A stretch of 64,000 nucleotides of DNA, from contig CAVTIC010000001.1 in assembly GCA_963734685.1 (NCBI GenBank), positions 1,302,001 through 1,366,000 on the forward strand. Reading direction: 5' to 3'. The notes under the pieces were generated by a model that saw nothing but the letters and a program-made list of their open reading frames with translations, was not told the origin of the DNA and searched no databases. A program made the translations under genes and the position numbers. How positions within the stretch are numbered: position 1 is the stretch's first letter; each line of letters starts with the position of its first letter. The stretch is from JAOUEA01 sp963734685. GTDB lineage: Bacteria > Actinomycetota > UBA4738 > HRBIN12. This document shows positions 31,134 through 38,241 of the stretch, piece after piece.

Positions 31134-32495
31134 TCAGGCCGCGTTGGCACCCCGGCCCGAGACGGTGACCTGGTCGCCGCCGGCGATCCGCAGCTTCCTC
31201 GTGCCGAGCGTGAGGTCGCCGATCGTGGCTCCCGCCCTCGACGGAGCGACCGTCAGCGATCGCACCCCGGTCGCCACCACCACCTGCATGGACCCGGGCT
31301 CGGGGTAGGGCTTCGGCGTGAGGCCCCCGTAGTAGAAGGCGAGGATGCGCGACGCCGGCCACCCGTGGGACGCCTTCCCGTACGCGCCCCACTGCACCAT
31401 GCCGACGCCGTGTCCCCAGCCGCGCCCTTCCACCACCAGGCCGCGCCGGCTCGACGACAGGCCGAACCACCCGGACGGGATCGTCGTGGGAAGCCCGCCG
31501 CTGGGGTACCGGCCGGGCAGCAGGCACGGCGCCCACGTGTTCACGGCGTCGCGGAGCCCGCCCGCGTCGAGCGTGCGGGTCTCGCCGCCGCCGGCGATGT
31601 GCACCGTCGACCCGGCGACCGCCGCTCGGGCGATCGGCGTCCCCTGCGGCCACACGCCGGCAGCCGCCAGCACGGTCTCGAGGTCGTCGTACGGCAGCTC
31701 GACGCGCCACCGAGACAACGGCGATGCGCCGTCGTCGCGCTCGACGACGGGCCGCAGGTAGGGAAGGGGTGAGCTCCCGAAGACCTCGTCGTTGCCGTAC
31801 GTGTGTCCGTTCGAGGTGGAGAAGTACACCGTGTCGGCCGGACGGTCGCCGTAGAGCAACACCTGGCCTCGGGTCCGCCGCACGGCCGTGTACCAGCGAC
31901 GGATGCCCGGTGGGCGCGGGTCGGGGATGCCGCCGTAGACCTGACACTCCGACGTGCCGCAGATCGGGGTGTCGAGGCTCTCGCCCTGGGCGCCCGTCCA
32001 TGCCGTGCGCGAGAGCACGTAGCTGCGGGCCGCGATCACCTGGGCCTCGAGCGCCGCCATCGGCCAGGTCGGCGGCACCTCCGCGATGCCTTCCAGGTAC
32101 TGACGGAACGAGATCGTCGCCGTGACGGTGAGCGTGCCGTCGTCGGCGGTTCGGACCCAGATGGTGCCGGGGTAGCGACCGTCGAGCGTCGGCCGCTCCG
32201 GCCGGACGCACCGCGACGGGCTCCAGGGATAGAGGCCCCGCACGCGGAACGACCCACCGCGCGGCGCCCTGATCGAGACGCGCGCCGCGGCGATCTCGAA
32301 CGATGAGGCATCGGGCGACGCCGTCGACGTGGGGGTCCGGGTCGAGGTCGGCGTCGGCGCCGGCGTTGTCGACGAGGTAGGAGCGATCGCCGATGCCATG
32401 CCGGAACCCGGCTCGGCCGTCGTCGACGTACACGCGCCCAGCAGCGTCGCGACGACGATCGTCGCGCACGCCGGGCGAAAGAGGAAGCGTCGCAT
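31134..32495 (-). CDS. SpoIID/LytB-domain lipoprotein
   Basis: A 453-residue predicted lipoprotein (FRPACATIVVATLLGAC lipobox) with a Ser/Thr/Pro linker and a SpoIID/LytB lytic-transglycosylase-type domain. Recognisable segments: FRQYLEGIAEVPPTWPMAALEAQVIAARSYVLSR (with the conserved Glu), CQVYGG, VYFSTSNGHTYGNDEVFG, and near the end GRGWGHGVGMVQWGAYGKA. SpoIID cleaves peptide-stripped glycan strands; in non-sporulating Actinomycetota the homologues probably act in wall remodelling. ATG 32495 is preferred over GTG 32507. Confidence 0.9.
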   Translation of the reverse strand: MRRFLFRPACATIVVATLLGACTSTTAEPGSGMASAIAPTSSTTPAPTPTSTRTPTSTASPDASSFEIAAARVSIRAPRGGSFRVRGLYPWSPSRCVRPERPTLDGRYPGTIWVRTADDGTLTVTATISFRQYLEGIAEVPPTWPMAALEAQVIAARSYVLSRTAWTGAQGESLDTPICGTSECQVYGGIPDPRPPGIRRWYTAVRRTRGQVLLYGDRPADTVYFSTSNGHTYGNDEVFGSSPLPYLRPVVERDDGASPLSRWRVELPYDDLETVLAAAGVWPQGTPIARAAVAGSTVHIAGGGETRTLDAGGLRDAVNTWAPCLLPGRYPSGGLPTTIPSGWFGLSSSRRGLVVEGRGWGHGVGMVQWGAYGKASHGWPASRILAFYYGGLTPKPYPEPGSMQVVVATGVRSLTVAPSRAGATIGDLTLGTRKLRIAGGDQVTVSGRGANAA

Positions 32496-32547
32496 CGTCG
32501 CCACCACCCTACGCGCGCTGGACAGGCAGTCGAACGACCTAGCGCGG

Positions 32548-32577
32548 TTGACCTAGGCCTCCCGCCGACGGTAGGTT
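32548..32577 (+). promoter_or_regulatory. Promoter of choice-of-anchor-L gene
   Basis: TTGACC (32548-32553) and TAGGTT (32572-32577) are 18 bp apart. GAAAGGAG then lies before the GTG at 32608. Confidence 0.55.
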
Positions 32578-32607
32578 CCACGTCCCGGCAACCGAAAGGA
32601 GCGGATC

Positions 32608-34153
32608 GTGACTTCCCCTCGTTCGCGTCGCGCTCGGCGCCCCGCCACCCTCTTCACCCTCGTGGCCCTGATATGCGTCACCGTCGTCGCGTCGGCGTCC
32701 CCGGCCTCCGCCGCGGTCGCGACGGAGGACCTGACCGGCACGTTGACCGCGACCGATCTCGCGAGCGCCCTCGCGGGCCCCGGGATCACGGTGACGAACG
32801 CCACGTACGTCGGCCATGAATCAGCCGGCGGAACGTTCACCGGCGGGAACGGCATCATCGGCCTGGGCAGCGGGGTGATCCTCAGCTCGGGAGCGATCTC
32901 GAACGTGATCGGGCCGAACGACGTCGAGAACACGACCTCGGCGTTCGGCACTTCGGGCGACACGGACCTTGCGGCGCTCGCCGGCACGTCGACATCCGAC
33001 GCGGCCGTGCTGAAGTTCGATTTCGTGCCGATCACGAGCCAGGTGCAGTTCAGCTACGTCTTCTCCTCCGAGGAATACAACGAGTTCGTCAACGCCGGGT
33101 TCAACGATGTCTTCGGTTTCTTCGTGAACGGCACGAACTGCGCCCTGGTCGGGGGTTCCACTACCGGTGTCGGTGGACACGATCAACTCGGGTTCCAACG
33201 CGTCGCTGTTCATCGACAACGACACGAGCGTCGTGAGCCAACTCGACACGGAGATGGATGGGCTCACCGTCGTGCTCACCTGCGCGGCGGCGGTCAACTC
33301 GGGTGTGACCAACCACATGAAGCTCGCGATCGCCGACGCGGGGGACTCGAACCTCGATTCGGCCGTCTTCCTCGGAGCGAACAGCTTCGTCGCCGTCCGC
33401 ACGCTCTCGGTTGCCACCGCGGGAAGCGGGTCGGGCACGGTGACGAGCGACCCTGCCGGCATCGATTGCGGCGCCGACTGCAGCGAGGGATACGAGGACG
33501 GCACGTCGGTCGCCCTGACCGCCACGCCCGACGGGTCGTCGGTGTTCGACGGTTGGTCGGGCGACTGCACCGGCACCGGGTCCTGCGCGGTCACGATGAA
33601 CGGGCCCCGCAACGTCACGGCCACGTTCAGCGCCTCGTCATCGTGCGGAGAAGGAGCTGACTGCGACTCCGGTACCGTGCCGCCGGGAGGCTCGCTGACG
33701 ACCGTCCAGGGGACGCCGGGCAACCCCGTCTCGCCCGCCGATCCGTTCGCACTCGAGCTGAAGAACGTCAGCGGGGGGAACGTGACCGGCACGATCGTCG
33801 AGGAACCCTGCGACGGCACGCAGGAGGGTGACGCACTGTGCTCGACGCCGCGTATCGCCGGCAGCGCGGGCAACTTCCAGTTCACGCTCGGCGGCGGATC
33901 GCTGGTCGCGACGGCCGATGACGACGGCCCGCGTCCCGTGACGATCGGCAAGCTCTTCTTCGACAAGTCGGTGGTTCGGGGGACCGGCTCGCCGCGCATC
34001 TTCTATCAGAAGGTCTTCGGTGGCCCGGTGATCAAGCTCCGCAAGTGCAACGACGACCGGCGCACCGAGTGCTTCACGCTGAAGAAGCTGAAGAGCGGCG
34101 ACCAGGTCGTGACGGTGCCGTTCAAGGACGACCCTCGTGTGACGCGAGGCTGA
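32608..34153 (+). pseudogene. Choice-of-anchor-L secreted protein, split by a frameshift
   Basis: Frame one from GTG 32608 gives a signal peptide (FTLVALICVTVVASASPASA) and the first half of a choice-of-anchor-L domain: TDLASALAGPGITVTNATYVG, GIIGLGSGVILSSGAI, DAAVLKFDFVPITSQVQFSYVFSSEEYNEFVNAGFNDVFGFFVNGTNCAL. The family then expects PVS-NTINSGSNASLFIDN, which is present but in another frame, readable as VSVDTINSGSNASLFIDN from 33167 to 34153. The switch lies at about 33150-33167, near GGGGG and TACCGG. The second half continues with a Cys-containing InlB-like repeat (GTVTSDPAGIDCGADCSEGYEDG...FDGWSGDC) and a C-terminal beta-rich tail. As written, 32608-33660 and 33167-34153 are separate frames. 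A surface or secreted adhesin-like role is likely. Confidence 0.75.
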
Positions 34154-34191
34154 CCGACCGGGGCCGTTGCGCGCGGCCTACTCGGGGAGCG

Positions 34192-35034
34192 TCAAACCGA
34201 TCTGACGATCTCCGTCCTCAGGGGCGGGTGACGGGACGTGAGTCCCTTCGCGTCGACCTGATACAGCGTCTCGGGTCGGGGCAATCCCACGAGTCGATGC
34301 CGGCCGAGGCTTCGCAGGCGGACACCGATCGGGAGCGCGTCTTTCACGGCCGCCTTGGACTTCCCCGAGACGACGATCTGCCCGCCGTGGCCGACGGAGC
34401 AGATGCGAGCCACGGTGTGCACCGAGAGACCGACGTACCCCGTGTCGGTCAGGGTCGGGCGGCCGCTGTGGATGCCCGCCCGGACCAGCACGTCGAGGCC
34501 GTCGGGCCACGACGTCTCGTGCAGCCTGCGCTGGATGTCCACGGCCGCCTCGATCGCCGGTGCCGAGCGCTCGAAGACGGCGAGGAACCCGTCGCCGTGG
34601 GCATCGACCTCGAAGCCACCGCACCGGCGGGTCGCGTTCCGGATCACACCACGCACGTCCCGAAGCAGGCCCGCGTATCGGTCCCCGAGGTTGCGCAGCA
34701 GCGCCGTCGAACCCTCGATGTCGGTCATCAGGAAGGTCACCGCCCCGGTCGGATACGTCGAGAAGTCGGGTGAGCGGGCGCTCCGCTCCGATCGAAGCTG
34801 ACCGTCGATGAACCCGACGGGCACGATGCCGTACTTCTTGGCGGCGTTCAGCAGGCGCCGGCGAGCGCGCTCCCTGGCGGCGTCGTCTTCGAAGGCGACC
34901 CGCTGGAACCGAGCGAGTGCGTTCCGGACGTGCGCCTCGTCGTGGATCGGCAGCCGTCGCTTGCCGTCGGATGCGATGTAGGCGAAGGCGCGATCGGGCA
35001 ACTTCGCCCGCTCACGTGCGCTGAGCGTGGCCAT
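34192..35034 (-). CDS. DUF6582-adenylate/guanylate cyclase fusion
   Basis: A 280-residue soluble protein. Residues 1-75 (LPDRAFAYIASDGKRRLPIHDEAHVRNALARFQRVAFEDDAARERARRRLLNAAKKYGIV) match the small DUF6582-type domain; the rest is a class III cyclase domain with GAVTFLMTDIEGSTALLRNLGD (metal Asp), DAHGDGFLAVFERSAPAI, and VGLSVHTVARICSVGHGGQIVVS. The consensus NxxAR is TVARI here, with the expected Asn replaced by Thr, so catalytic strength is uncertain. ATG 35034 is chosen because upstream sequence in this frame is low-complexity Arg/Pro shadow of the divergent gene. Confidence 0.82.
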   Translation of the reverse strand: MATLSARERAKLPDRAFAYIASDGKRRLPIHDEAHVRNALARFQRVAFEDDAARERARRRLLNAAKKYGIVPVGFIDGQLRSERSARSPDFSTYPTGAVTFLMTDIEGSTALLRNLGDRYAGLLRDVRGVIRNATRRCGGFEVDAHGDGFLAVFERSAPAIEAAVDIQRRLHETSWPDGLDVLVRAGIHSGRPTLTDTGYVGLSVHTVARICSVGHGGQIVVSGKSKAAVKDALPIGVRLRSLGRHRLVGLPRPETLYQVDAKGLTSRHPPLRTEIVRSV

Positions 35035-35073
35035 CGCCGGAACGATACCCGCCGCCGCCGACCTTGCCGGGGG

Positions 35074-35102
35074 TTGACCGAACCGGCCACGAGGGATATG
35101 AC
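35074..35102 (+). promoter_or_regulatory. Strong promoter of ScyD/E-like gene
   Basis: TTGACC (35074-35079), 17 bp, TATGAC (35097-35102): the best -35/-10 match noticed in the window, 40 bp before the ATG at 35142 with GGGGGGAGGAA as ribosome site. Confidence 0.7.
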
Positions 35103-35141
35103 GGAGGCGGTTGCCCGCGACGGCTCGAGGGGGAGGAACCC

Positions 35142-36242
35142 ATGTCGTCCACGCGGAAACCGCTCTGTCGCTCGTTCCTGTGGATCGCGCTCGTCGTGGT
35201 CGCGATGCTCGCCGCGCCGCTGTCGGCCGGCGCCGCGACGCCGGCCGTGAAGGTGATCGCCTCGGGGCTGGACAACCCGCGTGGCATCGACCTCCGTCCC
35301 GGCGGAGCGGTGCTCGTTGCCGAGGCCGGCAAGGGAGGCAAGGGACCCTGCGTCTCCGGTCCTGAGGGGGACGCATGCTTCGGGCTCACCGGTGCCCTGG
35401 CGCGGGTGACCAGGAGCGCGTGGTCTCGCCTCGTGACCGAGCTCCCGTCGAATGCTGCGCCGGACGGCTCGGGCGCGCTCGGGCCGCACGACATCTCGAA
35501 GGACGATGGCACGGTATTCGCCACGATCGGGCTGGGCGGCGACGTGGCGTTCCGTGATGCGTTCGGGCCCGACGCCGAGATGTTCGGCACGCTCGTGCGG
35601 TGGACACGCGCGCGAGGCGTGCACGTCATCGCCGACCTGGCGGCCTACGAGGAAGCGAACGATCCGAACGAGGATGGCCCCGACAGCAACCCGTACGGGC
35701 TGCTCCGCATCGGCGACCAGTCGATCGTCACCGACGCGGGCGGGAACTCGTTGCTGCGAGTGACCGATGGCGGTCGGATCTCGACGATCGCCGTGTTCCC
35801 GAACCGCACGGTTCCGTTCGATGGCGGGGAGTTCTCGATGGACGCCGTGCCGACGAGCGTCGTGAAGGGGCCCGACGGAGCCTTCTACGTCGGCCAGCTG
35901 ACCGGGTACCCGTTCCCGCGACACGGCGCTCGGGTGTGGCGCGTCGAGCCCGGCGAGGACCCGACGGTTTACGCCAGGGGCTTCACGAACATCATCGACA
36001 TCGCGTTCGACGACGACGGCAACCTGTTCGTGCTGGAGATCTCACACCTCGGTCTGCTCGATCCCTCGCCGCCGGTCGGGGCGCTGATCAAGGTGACACC
36101 CGACGGCGACAAGCAGATCCTGTTGACCGATGGGTTGTTCTTCCCGACGAGCTTCGAGCTCGCCCACGGCGGGGAGCGCGTCTTCCTGACGAACTGCGGT
36201 GTGTGCGCCGGTGGCGGCGAGGTCTGGAGGGTCGATCTGTAG
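35142..36242 (+). CDS. ScyD/ScyE family secreted beta-propeller protein
   Basis: A 366-residue protein with a signal peptide (FLWIALVVVAMLAAPLSAGA) and an NHL/SMP-30-like propeller: VIASGLDNPRGIDLRPGGAVLVAEAGKGG, GPHDISKDDGTVFATIGLGG, DSNPYGLLRIGDQSIVTDAGGNSLLRV, PTSVVKGPDGAFYVGQLTGYPFP, GFTNIIDIAFDDDGNLFVLEISHLGL. ScyD and ScyE are named for scytonemin gene clusters in cyanobacteria, but the family is broad and its enzymatic activity is not established. No other scytonemin gene is present, so a scytonemin role is not implied. Confidence 0.88.
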   Translation: MSSTRKPLCRSFLWIALVVVAMLAAPLSAGAATPAVKVIASGLDNPRGIDLRPGGAVLVAEAGKGGKGPCVSGPEGDACFGLTGALARVTRSAWSRLVTELPSNAAPDGSGALGPHDISKDDGTVFATIGLGGDVAFRDAFGPDAEMFGTLVRWTRARGVHVIADLAAYEEANDPNEDGPDSNPYGLLRIGDQSIVTDAGGNSLLRVTDGGRISTIAVFPNRTVPFDGGEFSMDAVPTSVVKGPDGAFYVGQLTGYPFPRHGARVWRVEPGEDPTVYARGFTNIIDIAFDDDGNLFVLEISHLGLLDPSPPVGALIKVTPDGDKQILLTDGLFFPTSFELAHGGERVFLTNCGVCAGGGEVWRVDL

Positions 36243-36249
36243 CGGAAGA

Positions 36250-36759
36250 TCAGTAGTCGGGCCGCCTCTGCGCTTCCTTGGTCACTGGGACGCCGTCGGG
36301 GTTGACGACGAACCACACGTCGCCCACGCCCTGACCGGTCGTGTCGCCCGCCGCGGCGTCCGCGGCGTAGTAGTAGAGGGGATGGCCCGCGTAGGTCACC
36401 TGCATCGACCCGTCGTCCCTCGCGGTCGTTCCCAGGAGTGAGGTGTCGACCCCGTCCCCGCCGGTCGGTGCCTCGTCGACGAGGGCCGGCCAGGTCGCGG
36501 CGCAGTCCCCGTAGCAGGTGCTCGCGCCGTCGGTGTCGGCCTCGAACAGGTAGAGCGTCTTCCCGTCAGCGTCCGCGAGGATCGAACCGAGGTCCGAGTC
36601 GACCACGCCGACCGTGCCGACCGCGCTCGCTCCGCTCGTCTGGGCGGTGGGCGACCCGCCCGTCGTACCGCTCCCGCCGCCGTCATCGCCGCCGCAGGCA
36701 GCGAGCAGCGTCGCGAACGACAGTCCGATCGCCAGCGATCGGATCGCACCGGTCCGCAT
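36250..36759 (-). CDS. YxFxxD-repeat lipoprotein (COG4315 type)
   Basis: A 169-residue lipoprotein: AIGLSFATLLAAC lipobox, Gly/Ser/Thr linker, then two copies of a secreted repeat: VVDSDLGSILADADGKTLYLFEADTDGASTCYGDCAATWPAL (with Y-x-F-x-x-D and a Cys pair) and LLGTTARDDGSMQVTYAGHPLYYYAADAAAGDTTGQGVGDVWFVV. These envelope lipoproteins are common in Actinomycetota with no known enzymatic function. It is divergent from the ECF sigma gene, a plausible regulon member. The frame is open far upstream, but that part is a shadow of the sigma operon. Confidence 0.88.
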   Translation of the reverse strand: MRTGAIRSLAIGLSFATLLAACGGDDGGGSGTTGGSPTAQTSGASAVGTVGVVDSDLGSILADADGKTLYLFEADTDGASTCYGDCAATWPALVDEAPTGGDGVDTSLLGTTARDDGSMQVTYAGHPLYYYAADAAAGDTTGQGVGDVWFVVNPDGVPVTKEAQRRPDY

Positions 36760-36813
36760 CGTGCCCTCCCCTTCCCATCGGGACGTCGACATGGATACGG
36801 ACGGAGGTCGCTG

Positions 36814-36861
36814 CGCGTTCAACGCGTGGGCGGATCGAACCGAGTGGCGCTGCGCCCCGTA
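36814..36861 (+). promoter_or_regulatory. Palindrome and ECF-type promoter before sigma gene
   Basis: CGCGTT-C-AACGCG (36814-36826) is a perfect palindrome with one central base. Further on, GAAC (36837-36840) and CGTA (36858-36861) are 17 bp apart, the usual -35/-10 form for ECF sigma factors, which suggests autoregulation of the sigma gene starting at 36877. Confidence 0.45.
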
Positions 36862-36876
36862 CCCTCGTGCAGAGCC

Positions 36877-37425
36877 ATGGGTTCTGCGCGCATCGATCTC
36901 GACGAGAGTGGCATCCGGGCGGCGTATTCGGCGCACGCCGGTGAGATGTTCGGGTTCGCCGTGCGATCGCTCAACGACCGGGGGCTCGCGGAAGAGGCGG
37001 TGCAGGAGACGTTCGTTCGCGCCTGGCGGTTCGGCGATCGGTTCGATCCACAGCTCGGCACGCTCCGCGCCTGGCTCTTCGCGATCCTGCGCCACGTGGT
37101 GATCGACATCGCGCGGGCACGTGCGATCTGGCCGGAGCCCGCTCCGGGCGAGACGATCCAGCGGGCGGCCGACGAGGCCGTGACACCGGAAGACCGGTTC
37201 GATCAAGCGCTGCTCGCCTGGCAGATCGAGGAAGCCCTCCGGCGGATCGGCGGCGACCACCGTCGGGTGGTGCTCGAGACGTACTTCCGAGGTCGCCCCT
37301 ACGCGGAGGTGGCCGTGGAGCTCGGCATCCCGGAGGGAACCGTGAAGAGCCGTGTCTACTATGCCCTGCGAGCCCTGCGTCTCGCGCTGGAGGAGATGGG
37401 ATGGGATGACCCCTCGTCCGGGTGA
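36877..37425 (+). CDS. ECF RNA polymerase sigma factor
   Basis: A 182-residue sigma-70 group IV factor. Region 2 is YSAHAGEMFGFAVRSLNDRGLAEEAVQETFVRAWRFGDRFDPQLGTLRAWLFAILRHVVIDIARAR; region 4 is LLAWQIEEALRRIGGDHRRVVLETYFRGRPYAEVAVELGIPEGTVKSRVYYALRALRLALEE. There is no additional C-terminal domain. ATG 36877 is preferred to GTG 36826. The anti-sigma gene starts inside its end, so the pair is translationally coupled, as usual for SigK/RskA-like pairs. Confidence 0.92.
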   Translation: MGSARIDLDESGIRAAYSAHAGEMFGFAVRSLNDRGLAEEAVQETFVRAWRFGDRFDPQLGTLRAWLFAILRHVVIDIARARAIWPEPAPGETIQRAADEAVTPEDRFDQALLAWQIEEALRRIGGDHRRVVLETYFRGRPYAEVAVELGIPEGTVKSRVYYALRALRLALEEMGWDDPSSG

Positions 37426-38084
37426 CCACGTGCGCCACTCGCTCGGCGCGTTCGCGCTCGGGCATCTCGGGGACGACGAGATGGCCGCCGTGCGTGCGCA
37501 CCTCGACGGGTGTCCCGAATGCCGCGAGGAAGCCGCGGAGCTCGCGTCGGTGGCCACGCTTCTCCCGCTCGCCGACCCCGAACGGGTGGGCGCCCCGGCC
37601 GAGGCGCCTCAGGAGATGCTCGACGTGGTGCTCTCGCGCATCGAACAGGAACGCGGCTCGCGGGACCGGGCTCGGCGTCGATCGATGCTCGCGCGCGTCG
37701 GCGCCGCTGCGGCCGTCGGTCGTGGTCGTCCTGGCCGTGGCGATGTTCTCGCTGCGGCCTTCGGAGCCGAGCGGCCAGATCGTCGCGATGTCGACCAGGC
37801 GTCCCGGCGTGCTCGGGGAAGCGGTGATCCACGAAGACCCGCGGAGCACGTGGGTGGAGCTCACCACGTCCGGCCTCTCGGTCGGTGAGACGTATGCCGT
37901 GTGGTTCGAGGAGATCGACTCCGGGAAGCGTGAGGGCATCGGCACCTTCATCGGCGTCGAGGGCGACCTCTACATCAGCCTGTACTCGCCCATGCTCCGC
38001 GATCGGGTCGCATCGATCGGGGTCAGTACCCCCGACGGCGCCGTCGTGATGGAAGGCGTCGTGCCAGACGCCGTTCCCTCCTGA
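37406..38084 (+). pseudogene. Anti-sigma factor with zinc finger, split by a frameshift
   Basis: From ATG 37406, overlapping the sigma stop by 20 nt, the first part reads as an anti-sigma zf-HC2 domain: HSLGAFALGHLGDDEMAAVRAHLDGCPECREEAAEL gives the H-x3-C-x2-C zinc site, followed by a linker and ARRRSMLARVGAAAAV. The expected membrane helix and outer domain are in another frame: SVVVVLAVAMFSL, then RPGVLGEAVIHEDPRSTWVELTTSGLSVGETYAVWFEEIDSGKREGIGTFIGV to the stop at 38084. The break lies at about 37700-37725. It should be a membrane-bound anti-sigma factor whose outer part senses an envelope signal; as written it would be cut to a soluble product. Confidence 0.75.
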
Positions 38085-38122
38085 TCCTCGTCGGACGCGC
38101 GCCTGCGCGGTACACGGGGGGA

Positions 38123-38192
38123 CTCGGCAGGGACCTCACGGACCCGTCGCAGGTCCCACTTCGGAGGTCCCACTTCGGAGGTCCCTGCCGAG
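38123..38192. terminator. Long-stem hairpin with internal direct repeats
   Basis: CTCGGCAGGGACCT (38123-38136) pairs perfectly with AGGTCCCTGCCGAG (38179-38192). The loop of 42 nt holds two copies of AGGTCCCACTTCGG (from 38151 and 38165), each able to compete for the GGGACCT strand. It lies between convergent genes, so it can act on both strands as a terminator or transcript barrier. No U-tract follows. Confidence 0.6.
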
Positions 38193-38241
38193 CCGCTGCC
38201 CGGAGTGAACCGGCGGCGGCAACTAGTCCAGGGGAGACTAC

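Noticed and set aside
34162..34178. GGCCG...CGGCC mini-hairpin as terminator after the anchor-L gene
   Set aside because: Five-base stem without a U-run is expected often by chance in such GC-rich sequence.
35142..36242. ScyD/E-like gene as part of a scytonemin cluster
   Set aside because: None of the other scytonemin genes is present; the family name alone does not indicate the pathway.
36250..37557. Long frame joining the YxFxxD lipoprotein to sequence opposite the sigma gene
   Set aside because: Lipoprotein signal and lipobox begin at 36759; upstream is a shadow of the ECF sigma gene.
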